From the NCBI GenBank assembly GCA_020199835.1, contig JAIVJV010000004.1:248001-312000 (forward strand): DNA of 64,000 nt, given 5' to 3'. The notes beneath the pieces are model-generated. The model made no database searches and was not told the origin of the DNA. It saw nothing but the letters and a program-made list of their open reading frames with translations. This document shows, one piece after another, positions 35,419 through 43,489 of the stretch. The DNA comes from Acidobacteriota bacterium. Its GTDB lineage: Bacteria > Acidobacteriota > Blastocatellia > Pyrinomonadales > Pyrinomonadaceae. A program made the translations under genes and the position numbers. Every line of letters starts with the position of its first letter. The stretch's first letter is position 1.

Positions 35419-37464
35419 ATGCGACCTATCAAGCACGCGGAAAAAGGATTGACCTTGATCGCGGGAGGCCTTTTCAACGCAATCCAGTCGGTAAATAAAT
35501 ATAAGCCCAATCCTTCTTTTACCCCAAAATGGTCGGACAAACCCCTGCTGAAATCGTGGCAAAAGAGCAAGCCGACTCTCGGCTGGCCGCGCACCACTGA
35601 TTCACTTTGTCCAAACTGCGTGATTGAAGCACGCCAAGAAATCCTGAGTGGCAAGAAAGACGTCAGCGTTCTCATCAACGAGAAAGTCGGCGAGATCAAA
35701 GCCACCATCATCGAGCGCGACGGCGAGATCTGGATGATCAAGGATTGTCCCGTTCACGGCCACTTCGAAGACATGATGGCGATCGATTCCCGTTTCCTGA
35801 CGCACATCGAAACGATGTTCCCCGGTCGCGACATCGATGCGCACAACGACGAGAAACTTCATAACCACGGTTCGAGCACGGTCAAGTATGGCCGCGGCGC
35901 CGTGCTGACTGTCGATCTCACCAATCGCTGCAACATGATGTGCGACCCGTGCTTCATGGACGCCAACCAGGTTGGCTTTGTTCATGAGCTCAGCATGGAT
36001 GAGATCGAAGAGATTCTCGACAACGCGATCACGATCAAGCCGCGCCGGCAGATGTCAGTGCAGTTTTCCGGTGGCGAACCGTCAATCTCGCCGCACTTCC
36101 TCGAAGCGATCAGGTACTCGCGCAAAGTTGGTTACAACAGCGTGCAGGCCGCCACGAACGGAATCGAGTTCGCCAAGAGCAAAGAGTTCTGTCACGAAGC
36201 TGCCAAAGCCGGATTGCGTTACGTCTATCTGCAATTTGACGGTATCGGCAACGACGCGAACAGCCATCGTCAGGTCGGCAACCTGTTTGACGTGAAGATG
36301 AGAGCGATCAACAACCTGCACGAAGCGGGTGTTGAGATCGTCCTCGTTACAACGCTCGTCAACGGCATTAACAACGACCAGGTTGGATCGATCATCCGCT
36401 TCGCTTTGGACAATCCGAAGAAGATTGCGTTCCTTTCGTTCCAGCCGGTTTCGTTCACGGGCCGGGACGAAGAGATCACCGAACAGCGTCGTCTGCAACA
36501 GCGCTATACGTTGTCGCACCTCGCACACGACGTGAAGGATCAGGTTGGTATCACTGAACCGACGCGCGATTGGTTCCCGCTCTCGTTAATGGGCGCGTTC
36601 GCGGATTTCGCGGACCTGGTTCATGGACCAGAGGCCGAGTGGGGGCAGGTCTCCTGCGGTTGCCACCCGAATTGCGGCGTCGGCACGGCGGTGATGATCG
36701 ACAAGGAATCGAAAGAGATGAGCCCGGTGCCGGAGTTCCTGAACATCCCGGGTCTCGTCAAAGACATGCAGAAGATCACTGACGCCGCGCGCGGCAAGTG
36801 GATGTCGAACCTGATGATGGGTTTGACGCTGTTGAAGCACTACAACCCGTACAAGTCGCCTTCGCAGTTCACGCTTTACGAGCTTTTCAAGAAGTTTGAC
36901 AAGTCGTTTGGCTTGACCGGCAAGGATTACGGCAAGGTAACGGGCGATCGCAGTGACCAGGACATCGAGAAGCGGCGTTCGGATCGTTGGAACTTCCTGT
37001 TTATCGCGGGAATGTGGTTCCAGGATCTGTTCAACTACGACTTCCGCCGCACGGAAATGTGCATCATTCCGTACGGCACGCAGGAAGGCGAAATCTCCTT
37101 CTGCGCGTACAACACGGGTATTGGTTGGAGAAATATCATCGAGAACATGCACCAGAACGCGACCGTTGCGAAGTGGTACCAGGAGCACGGCCGTCATGAG
37201 ATCTTCGCGGGCGGCAAGAACGTTGAGCTCGCTGAAAAGGCTCATAACATGATCTTGAATGAAGTTGATTTGCTGCGGCCCAACAAGCCGCAGATGGAGG
37301 GGCCGAAGACGGCGCATGAGGAAGCCGTCATGATGCGGAAGCTTTACCAGGAAATGGTATTGAACAAGCAATTGCCGACGAAAGAAGCCGACAAGCCGGT
37401 ACAGATTAAAGGTTTGAGCAGGAGGAAAGAGGAACCCGCGGAGGCGGAAGCAGTGTTGGTTTAA
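35419..37464 (+). CDS. radical SAM protein resembling tetraether/membrane-spanning lipid synthase (Tes/MJ0619 group)
   Basis: A 681-residue protein. The radical SAM cluster motif is CNMMCDPC (Cys171, 175, 178) in DLTNRCNMMCDPCFMDAN, with FSGGEPS at about 217-222. Upstream lie CPNC (64-67) and a DCPVHGHFED segment with Cys110, which could bind a further metal site; a second Cys cluster SCGCHPNCG is near residue 413. This combination - N-terminal CPxC, DG-x-K-x-CP-HG, TNRCN-x-C, then LQFDG - is that of the MJ0619/Tes family, which joins lipid tails at the carbon termini. In Blastocatellia membrane-spanning iso-diabolic acids are known. The function here is inference; radical SAM identity is certain. 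Confidence 0.9.
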   Translation: MRPIKHAEKGLTLIAGGLFNAIQSVNKYKPNPSFTPKWSDKPLLKSWQKSKPTLGWPRTTDSLCPNCVIEARQEILSGKKDVSVLINEKVGEIKATIIERDGEIWMIKDCPVHGHFEDMMAIDSRFLTHIETMFPGRDIDAHNDEKLHNHGSSTVKYGRGAVLTVDLTNRCNMMCDPCFMDANQVGFVHELSMDEIEEILDNAITIKPRRQMSVQFSGGEPSISPHFLEAIRYSRKVGYNSVQAATNGIEFAKSKEFCHEAAKAGLRYVYLQFDGIGNDANSHRQVGNLFDVKMRAINNLHEAGVEIVLVTTLVNGINNDQVGSIIRFALDNPKKIAFLSFQPVSFTGRDEEITEQRRLQQRYTLSHLAHDVKDQVGITEPTRDWFPLSLMGAFADFADLVHGPEAEWGQVSCGCHPNCGVGTAVMIDKESKEMSPVPEFLNIPGLVKDMQKITDAARGKWMSNLMMGLTLLKHYNPYKSPSQFTLYELFKKFDKSFGLTGKDYGKVTGDRSDQDIEKRRSDRWNFLFIAGMWFQDLFNYDFRRTEMCIIPYGTQEGEISFCAYNTGIGWRNIIENMHQNATVAKWYQEHGRHEIFAGGKNVELAEKAHNMILNEVDLLRPNKPQMEGPKTAHEEAVMMRKLYQEMVLNKQLPTKEADKPVQIKGLSRRKEEPAEAEAVLV

Positions 37465-37469
37465 CCTCA

Positions 37470-37554
37470 ATTTAGCCGCACAGGGCACAAACGGCGCGGA
37501 CGAGTAAAATCGGACTCCAGCCTTTTGTGCCTTTTGTGTGTTTTGTGGTTAAAT
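37470..37554. repeat. imperfect inverted repeat upstream of rpsU
   Basis: ATTTAGCCGCACAGGGCACAAA (37470-37491) is partly complementary to TTTTGTGCCTTTTGTGTG and GGTTAAAT in 37523-37554. It fills the gap between the radical SAM gene and rpsU and is similar in wording to simple repeats seen at 6826 and 19950. It may act as a terminator-like structure. Confidence 0.5.
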
Positions 37555-37598
37555 ATCTGACCTCCAAAAGGAGCGAGGAAGGGAAAGCAGAGAATCGA

Positions 37599-37802
37599 AT
37601 GGCAATAGTTAACGTTAATCAGGGTGAATCGATCGAAAGCGCATTGCGGCGCTTCAAGCGCAAAGTCATGACCGAGGAGATCATCAAGGATGCCAAGAAG
37701 CATGCCTTCTTCATCCCGCCCGGTCAAAAGGCCAAACTGAAATCAGCCCTGGCCCGCAAGCGCAACAAGAAGAAAGGCCGAATGCGCATCCCGCGCGATT
37801 AG
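37599..37802 (+). CDS. rpsU: 30S ribosomal protein S21
   Basis: A 67-residue basic protein (MAIVNVNQGESIESALRRFKRK ... KKGRMRIPRD) of the standard S21 length and composition. The ATG at 37599 is favoured: AGGAAGGGAAAG lies upstream and the N-terminus then matches the family. An upstream in-frame ATG would read through the repeat. S21 sits at the 30S platform near the anti-Shine-Dalgarno region. Confidence 0.95.
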   Translation: MAIVNVNQGESIESALRRFKRKVMTEEIIKDAKKHAFFIPPGQKAKLKSALARKRNKKKGRMRIPRD

Positions 37803-37928
37803 CTTTACTCCCCCGCACACGCCACGGCCGTACTTTTATCTCACCAGTCGTCTTAACAAGGAATTAAAAACCGGACGCTCCTGAGTGAGCGGGCCGCCGA
37901 AACCGGAGTGTGCAAGAGTCAACAGAGT

Positions 37929-38699
37929 ATGACGCGCATACTAGTCACAAACGACGATGGCATCCACTCCGATGGGCTGATCAAACTCGAAGAAGCCCTG
38001 AAGCAAGTGGGTGACGTTTATGTCGTCGCTCCTGCATCCGAGATGAGCGGCGCGTCTCACAGCCTTACGCTCGCTCGCCCCTTGCGCATTCGGCAAATGG
38101 ACGAACGCCACTGGGCCATCGACGGCACACCGACTGACTGCGTCACACTCGCGCTCAACAAGATCCTTCCAGAAGATCAACGCCCGCATATCTGCGTCTC
38201 GGGTATCAACCACGGCGGCAATCTCGGCGACGACGCAACGTACTCCGGCACTGTCGCCGGAGCGCTCGAAGCCGCGATTCTCGGCGTTCCCGGTCTCGCA
38301 CTCAGCCTCGTCGCCCGCGACAATTTTGATTTCGAAGATGCCGCTGCGTTCGCGGTCGTCGCGACGCGCAAGGTGCTCGAGGAAAAATTGCCCGAAGGCA
38401 CGTTGCTGAACATCAACATCCCGCCGGGCGAGATCAAAGGCGTGAAAGTCACGCGGCAAGGCATCAAGAACGCGCGGCCCGTCATTACCGAACACATCGA
38501 TCCACGCGGCAAGCCTTACTTTTGGATCGGTGAAGAGTACTTCAACGTCAATTCAGTTGAAGGCACTGACTACCACGCTGTCAAAGAGGGTTACGTTTCA
38601 GTGACGCCGCTACGCAGCGACATGACTGACCATCAGGCACTAACGGCGCTCGACACCTGGAATTATCTAAAAGACGCCGAGTTACTCCACAAAGGTTAG
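37929..38699 (+). CDS. surE: 5'/3'-nucleotidase SurE
   Basis: A 256-residue metal-dependent nucleotidase. Seen are the N-terminal TNDDGIHSDG with the metal-binding Asp pair, SGASHSLT, and GINHGGNLGDDATYSGTVAGALEA, which closes the active site. It hydrolyses nucleoside monophosphates. Starts from 37908 (GTG) or 37929 (ATG) are both possible; the ATG gives the normal family N-terminus. It lies upstream of pcm, a common gene pair (surE-pcm) that counters stress-induced damage, although a repeat array separates them here. Confidence 0.93.
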   Translation: MTRILVTNDDGIHSDGLIKLEEALKQVGDVYVVAPASEMSGASHSLTLARPLRIRQMDERHWAIDGTPTDCVTLALNKILPEDQRPHICVSGINHGGNLGDDATYSGTVAGALEAAILGVPGLALSLVARDNFDFEDAAAFAVVATRKVLEEKLPEGTLLNINIPPGEIKGVKVTRQGIKNARPVITEHIDPRGKPYFWIGEEYFNVNSVEGTDYHAVKEGYVSVTPLRSDMTDHQALTALDTWNYLKDAELLHKG

Positions 38700-38724
38700 G
38701 ACGGCGAGGGTAGCCGTCGCCGCA

Positions 38725-38980
38725 CATCCGGCGGCAGAGCCGAGGCTGAAACTCGCACAACTAGTCAGTACATAGTATTCAGGGCAGTCATCCGGCGGCA
38801 GAGCCGAGGCTGAAACGCGCACAACTAGTCAGTACATAGCATTCAGGGCAGTCATCCGGCGGCAGAGCCGAGGCTGAAACTCGCACAACTAGTCAGTACA
38901 TAGTATTCAGGGCAGTCATCCGGCGGCAGAGCCGAGGCTAAAGACTCGCAACGATCTAGTCAGTACAATAGTCGTCAGGT
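38725..38980. repeat. four-copy 64-bp tandem repeat between surE and pcm
   Basis: Units begin with CATCCGGCGGCAGAGCCGAG at 38725, 38789, 38853 and 38917, exactly 64 bp apart. The first three are almost identical; the fourth decays after CTAGTCAGTACA. The unit core CATCCGGCGGC also forms part of the composite element seen after the protease gene at 4112, so the array seems to have grown from one such element. There are no spacers, so this is not a CRISPR. Confidence 0.9.
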
Positions 38981-39662
38981 GCAGTCAGCGAACAAACATC
39001 TTTCCCCACTGCGGCAGGAGTATTCCATTCCGCGGGACCGAATGGTAGCGCGTCTGCGCGAGCACTACGGCATCCGCGATCCCAAAGTGCTTGAGGCGAT
39101 GCGCAGTGTGCCGCGTCATTTCTTCGTGCCTGAAGCGTTGCAGAGCCGTTCCTACGGCGATCACGCACTGCCCATCAGCGCCAACCAAACCATCTCGCAG
39201 CCGTTCATCGTAGCGCGCATGACTGAGCTGCTCGAGCTCGACGGCAACAGTCGCGTGCTCGAGATCGGGGCGGGCTCCGGCTATCAAACCGCAGTGCTGG
39301 CTTTCATCGCGGCGCAGGTTTACGCGATCGAGCGCATCGGCGATCTCGCGCGCGAAGCGCAGAGCAGGATTCGTCAACTCGAAATCTACAACGCGACCGT
39401 CAAATGTTTTGATGGCACGCTCGGTTGGGCCGCAAATGCGCCGTACGATGCGATACTCGTCGCCGCCGGTGGTCCAATAGTGCCCCAACCGTTGGCAGTG
39501 CAACTTAAAATTGGCGGCCGTCTCGTCGTGCCTGTCGGGCCGGCACGTGATGCACAACGGTTGATACGAGTAGTTAAAACAGAAACCGGTTACCGTGAAG
39601 AAGACCACGGTGGCTGCGCCTTTGTTCCACTGATCGGTCAGCACGGCTGGCGCGATCACTGA
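38979..39662 (+). CDS. pcm: protein-L-isoaspartate O-methyltransferase
   Basis: A 227-residue methyltransferase. The SAM-binding motif is VLEIGAGSGYQTAVLA, preceded by the family segment RDPKVLEAMRSVPRHFFVPE-like (here GIRDPKVLEAMRSVPRHFFVP) and followed by DGTLGWAANAPYDAILVAA. It repairs isoaspartyl residues in aged proteins. The GTG start at 38979 lies at the edge of the tandem repeat and has no Shine-Dalgarno; an ATG at 39042 would still keep the catalytic domain but shorten the usual N-terminus. Pcm paired with surE is common. Confidence 0.9.
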   Translation: MQSANKHLSPLRQEYSIPRDRMVARLREHYGIRDPKVLEAMRSVPRHFFVPEALQSRSYGDHALPISANQTISQPFIVARMTELLELDGNSRVLEIGAGSGYQTAVLAFIAAQVYAIERIGDLAREAQSRIRQLEIYNATVKCFDGTLGWAANAPYDAILVAAGGPIVPQPLAVQLKIGGRLVVPVGPARDAQRLIRVVKTETGYREEDHGGCAFVPLIGQHGWRDH

Positions 39663-39697
39663 ATTTCGCATGCTGTGTTACCCAACTCTGAACGTGA

Positions 39698-41128
39698 ATG
39701 AGCAATCGTTACGATGCGATCGTCGTTGGCGCCGGTCCGAATGGACTTGCTGCGGCAATTGAACTCGCGAAGAAAGGCAAGCGGGTTTGCGTTCATGAAG
39801 CGAACGACGTTATCGGAGGCGGCGCGCGTTCTAAAGAGTTAACTCTTCCGGGTTTTATCCACGACACCTGTTCTGCGGTCCATCCACTCGCCGTCGGTTC
39901 TCCGTTTTTCAAAAATCTCTCGCTGAATGACTACGGTCTCGAGTTTGTTTTTCCGCCTGCTCAACTTGCGCATCCGTTTGACGATGGTAGTGCGTTGTTG
40001 CTGCATCGTTCCGTCGAGGAGACCAGTCAACAACTCGGCGCGGATGCCCGCTCCTACAGCCGCTTACTGGAACCTCTCGTTCGCGATTGGCAGATTTTAG
40101 CGCCCGAGCTTCTCGGGCCAATCCAATTAACCCATCACCCTTACGCAATGACGCGGTTTGGCTTGAACGCGATCCGCTCGGCTGCGGGTTTTGTGAAGAG
40201 CCGGTTTAAGGAGGAGCGCACGCGCGCGTTCTTCGCGGGAGCCGTGGCGCATTCCTGTTTGTCGCTGGATCGTTTGGGCACGACGGCGTTTGGATTAGTG
40301 CTGTTGACGCTTGGCCACAGAGTTGGTTGGCCGATTCCGCGCGGCGGCGCGCAACAAATCTCGAATGCTTTGGCCGCTTACTTTAAGCAGCTCGGTGGCG
40401 AGATCATGACAAGCTCGCGCATTGAGTCGCTCGCCGATCTTCCGCTGTCTCGTTGCGTGCTCTTCGACATTACTCCGCGTCAGCTTGTACGCATCGCTGG
40501 TGAGCGTTTTCCGAAAAGCTTCAATGCGAAGCTAAACGCCTATCGCTACGGTCCCGCTGCGTTCAAACTCGACTGGGCGCTGGATGGACCAGTCCCGTGG
40601 CGTGCCGCGGAGTGCACGCAAGCGGCGACGGTTCATCTCGGCGGTTCGCTGGGCGAGATCGAAGCGTCTGAAGCGGCGGTGTGGGACGGGAAGGTTACTG
40701 ACCGGCCGTTTGTGCTCGCCGCGCAGCCGAGTCTGTTTGACCCCTCGCGCGCGCCTGAAGGCAAGCACACGTTATGGGCTTACTGTCACGTACCGAACGG
40801 TTCGCAGATCGACATGACTGAAGCGATCGAAAATCAGGTGGAACGATTCGCGCCCGGTTTTCGCTCGCGTATCCTCGCGCGCACTGCGACGTCCCCGGCG
40901 CAGTTCGAGAGCAACAACGCCAACCTCGTCGGCGGAGATATCAACGGCGGCGCAGCGACGATTACACAACTCTTCACACGTCCGACTGCTCGCACCTACA
41001 GCACTCCACTCGACGGCGTGTACATCTGTTCGTCTTCGACTCCGCCGGGCGGTGGCGTTCACGGAATGTGTGGTTATCACGCTGCACACACCGCGCTGCG
41101 CAAATCATTTAGCCGTGTCGGAGAATGA
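39698..41128 (+). CDS. phytoene dehydrogenase-like FAD-dependent oxidoreductase
   Basis: A 476-residue flavoprotein. The N-terminus YDAIVVGAGPNGLAAAIELAKKG is the Rossmann FAD loop, followed by the GGGARS motif and a C-terminal GVYICSSSTPPGGGVHGMCGYHAA, the second FAD-binding region of the CrtI/phytoene desaturase superfamily. Carotenoid genes are not adjacent, and many family members have unknown substrates, so I would not call it a phytoene desaturase. It starts 35 bp after pcm. Confidence 0.87.
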   Translation: MSNRYDAIVVGAGPNGLAAAIELAKKGKRVCVHEANDVIGGGARSKELTLPGFIHDTCSAVHPLAVGSPFFKNLSLNDYGLEFVFPPAQLAHPFDDGSALLLHRSVEETSQQLGADARSYSRLLEPLVRDWQILAPELLGPIQLTHHPYAMTRFGLNAIRSAAGFVKSRFKEERTRAFFAGAVAHSCLSLDRLGTTAFGLVLLTLGHRVGWPIPRGGAQQISNALAAYFKQLGGEIMTSSRIESLADLPLSRCVLFDITPRQLVRIAGERFPKSFNAKLNAYRYGPAAFKLDWALDGPVPWRAAECTQAATVHLGGSLGEIEASEAAVWDGKVTDRPFVLAAQPSLFDPSRAPEGKHTLWAYCHVPNGSQIDMTEAIENQVERFAPGFRSRILARTATSPAQFESNNANLVGGDINGGAATITQLFTRPTARTYSTPLDGVYICSSSTPPGGGVHGMCGYHAAHTALRKSFSRVGE

Positions 41129-41246
41129 TACGAACCGCGCGCGTCTCATCAGGAAAAAGTACAGTTTTAGTGGTATTGGCCCAACTAAACCATCTGGCCC
41201 TCTGTTTGCTTTTTGCAATGAAAACCATTCAGCGGAGGACTGTGAA

Positions 41247-41450
41247 ATGGCTGAAAAAAAGAATGACAGCGGACGCGAACTGATCGACACTGGCAACGAC
41301 AAGCGATTTGTGCGGCGCGACGAGAAGGGTCGCTTTGAGGAATCTGATGACGTTGGCAGATCGCTGTCTCAGGACGTTCGGAAACACGCGAAGAAAGAGG
41401 TGTCGTCGGGCCAGGGCGACCGAGGCGATCAAAAACGGGATGACGAGTAG
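41247..41450 (+). CDS. small hydrophilic protein, conserved but of unknown function
   Basis: A 67-residue charged protein preceded by GGAGG 9 bp before the ATG. The pattern RELIDTGNDKRFVRRDEKGRF-E-DDVGRSLS-D-RK-AK ... GQGDRGD occurs in small proteins of many bacteria that I recall only as uncharacterised. It is rich in Lys, Arg, Glu and Asp, with no membrane segment. Its stop codon lies 8 bp inside the beginning of the fdhE-like remnant, so the two were probably co-transcribed. Confidence 0.7.
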   Translation: MAEKKNDSGRELIDTGNDKRFVRRDEKGRFEESDDVGRSLSQDVRKHAKKEVSSGQGDRGDQKRDDE

Positions 41451-41900
41451 CCCCGACCTTTGGGACGGGAGGATCTCGCGTGCCCGGCAGCTCGCCGACG
41501 AGGCCACGGCAACGAAGGAGTTGTTGACCTTCTACGTCGCGTTACTGGAACAACAGCAAGCGATCTACGAGGCGCTGCGCGCCGTCGCGATTGGCTCACC
41601 GTCCGCTGACCTCGCCGCGGACCTGAGAGTCTTAAAACAGTATTTCCGGTCCTTTCTGCAATCCGCTTCATCGGTGGCCCCACCGTCTCTCGCGCAACAA
41701 GCCATGGCGAGTGACGAACTACTGCTTGAGTACTGGCAAACACGTTCCGACAAAATATTTTCCCCAAAGCCTTCCTCCAACCCTACGCACGATGGCTTGT
41801 TGAATCCGGCGCCCTCAGTCGCAACGCACAAGTCGAAAACCGTTGCCCCTACACCGAAAAAGGGTACGCGAAAATTGAATTGAATCTCGTCGGGCTCTAA
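41440..41900 (+). pseudogene. fdhE: fdhE-like remnant: frameshifted and lacking the C-terminal zinc domains
   Basis: The reading frame from the ATG at 41440 encodes an FdhE-type N-terminal region (WDGRISRARQLADEATATKELLTFYVALLEQQ ... ELLLEYWQTRSDKIF). At the run of T and C near 41757-41764 the family sequence leaves this frame and resumes in another: KAFLQPYARWLVESGALSRNAQVENRCPY, matching FdhE's usual F-LQPYA-WL--SG. That frame ends at TAA 41898-41900. The two rubredoxin-like CxxC pairs of full-length FdhE (about 280-300 aa) are missing. FdhE assists formate dehydrogenase maturation; no formate dehydrogenase is in this window. Confidence 0.75.
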
Positions 41901-42000
41901 TCCGTTTGATTCACCGGCGGGCCGACCGAAATATTTCTCGTCCTTTTACCATCTAGAAATGAAAGCGGGTTACGCGGAAGCTCTGGTGAAGGAGTCGCAT

Positions 42001-42846
42001 ATGGAGAAGTCTGTTTCGGGGCACGGAGTTTTTATCTACGACGCGGCCGCTACGATTGCGCGTTATGGATCGACCGCGCTCGTCGCTGCCGCGCTGAAGG
42101 AATGCGACATGCAACACGCATGGGTGCGCCTTCATGGCGCAACTCACCCCTTAGCGCCGAGTCCCACGCGTAACCTCATCACTGCCCTGCAACAAGAAGG
42201 CATCGGTGTTGTGGGGTGGGGGTGGTGCCCAGGCGACAACATCAGTGTTGAAGCCGAACTCGTCCTCACGACCCTCAATGAGTTTGGTTTGCAACACTAT
42301 GTCGCTGACGTCGAAGACGGTGTCCACGGCGCAAACTGGACCGCCGCCGAAATTCGAAGATTTTTTACCTCGCTTCGCGAAGCGCTGCCCGACTCACAAA
42401 TCGGCGTATCCACGTTTGGCTTCATCCCCTGGCACAAGCCGCAGCTAATGTCTGCCGCTGAACCCTTCGTCGACTTCTTCGCGCCACAGGTCTACTGGTT
42501 CACCTTTCCCACGCGAAAGATCCTGAACGCCGCAGAGGTGGACGTCTCACAGTATGTGCTCAACGATCCGGCTTCATACGCGCGCCTCTGCATTGAAGTC
42601 TGGCGGAGGGTCGTAAGCAAGCCACTCGTGCTCACCGGCCAGGCGTATTGGGGCGAGGCGCCGGGCTTTCATCAAGGGACCGCTGAAGCAAAACTAAAGC
42701 GCTTCACTGACACGTTCGATGCCTGGCAGGAGTTGCAGGGGCTGAACTGGTGGCATCTCGGAGGAAAGGGCCAGGACGCTATGAGCTTCGGCATGTTCGA
42801 AGCACTCCGAGCTGCGAGGCTCAACGAACAATTCGCGACTAGCTGA
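42001..42846 (+). CDS. TIM-barrel glycoside-hydrolase-like protein, function unknown
   Basis: About 281 residues starting at MEKSVSG, where AAGGAG lies 6 bp upstream; the ATG at 41959 has no ribosome-binding site. The pattern of strands (GVFIYDAAATIARYG, HAWVRLHG, GVVGWGWCPG, QHYVADVEDGVHG, IGVSTFGFIPW, DFFAPQVYWF) suggests a TIM barrel like those of GH25-like or DUF1906-type cell-wall enzymes, with acidic residues DVEDG that could be catalytic. No signal peptide is seen. It lies 13 bp before a peptidoglycan carboxypeptidase gene, which supports a cell-wall role. Confidence 0.65.
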   Translation: MEKSVSGHGVFIYDAAATIARYGSTALVAAALKECDMQHAWVRLHGATHPLAPSPTRNLITALQQEGIGVVGWGWCPGDNISVEAELVLTTLNEFGLQHYVADVEDGVHGANWTAAEIRRFFTSLREALPDSQIGVSTFGFIPWHKPQLMSAAEPFVDFFAPQVYWFTFPTRKILNAAEVDVSQYVLNDPASYARLCIEVWRRVVSKPLVLTGQAYWGEAPGFHQGTAEAKLKRFTDTFDAWQELQGLNWWHLGGKGQDAMSFGMFEALRAARLNEQFATS

Positions 42847-42859
42847 CGAAAGGCTCACC

Positions 42860-43486
42860 ATGACCACTGTGCGAGAGTATGCAATCACACGTGCAGCTGA
42901 CGGCAGTTGCACTACGGCGGGAGTGCAACCGCTCAACGATCAGATCTTCGAACTAGCGGTACCGGTGTTGATGAATGATCTCGTGTCCTGCGAGGACATT
43001 GTCGAAATCGTCGGCAGCAGCACGATTCCGTTCCTGCAACCCGCGGCAAGGGCCGCGCTGGCGGAGGCCGTTGCCGAAATGGATGAACGGCCACGTCTAG
43101 TACATGCGTATCGAACGTTGGCCCATCAATACGTTCTGTTCTTCTGGTTCAATCACAACCAGCTCTGCGACATATCGTTGGCGGCAACACCCGGCAGCAG
43201 TCCGCACGAACAAGGCATCGCAATCGACATTCGCGAAAACGCAAGATGGCGCGCGGTTTTGGCGAGGCACAACTGGCGTTGGCGCGGCTCGGTCGATCCC
43301 GCTCATTTCACCTATATCGGACCAGGAACTACAAGCCGTGTGCGCAAGGAAAGTATCAGGGCGTTTCAGCGCTTGTGGAACATCCACAATCCGGCCGACC
43401 TCATTCAGGAAGACGGCGTTTACGGCGATATCGAAACAGGTCCACGCATCGAGCGCAGTCCCGTGGAGGGATTCGCGTCAGACTAG
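42860..43486 (+). CDS. D-alanyl-D-alanine carboxypeptidase-like protein (VanY/M15 family) with a C-terminal peptidoglycan-binding segment
   Basis: A 208-residue protein. The zinc motif SPHEQGIAIDI fits the SxHxxGxAxD of M15 peptidases, and VDPAHFTYIG gives the second His. The C-terminal 45 residues (SIRAFQRLWNIHNPADLIQEDGVYGDIE) resemble a peptidoglycan-binding repeat. No export signal is visible at the N-terminus, so secretion is uncertain; it may be associated with a phage-like or lysis function or use another route. It follows the TIM-barrel protein directly. Confidence 0.75.
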   Translation: MTTVREYAITRAADGSCTTAGVQPLNDQIFELAVPVLMNDLVSCEDIVEIVGSSTIPFLQPAARAALAEAVAEMDERPRLVHAYRTLAHQYVLFFWFNHNQLCDISLAATPGSSPHEQGIAIDIRENARWRAVLARHNWRWRGSVDPAHFTYIGPGTTSRVRKESIRAFQRLWNIHNPADLIQEDGVYGDIETGPRIERSPVEGFASD

Positions 43487-43489
43487 TTT

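Noticed and set aside
38725..38980. Possible CRISPR array
   Set aside because: The 64-bp units are contiguous with no unique spacers, and no cas genes are present.
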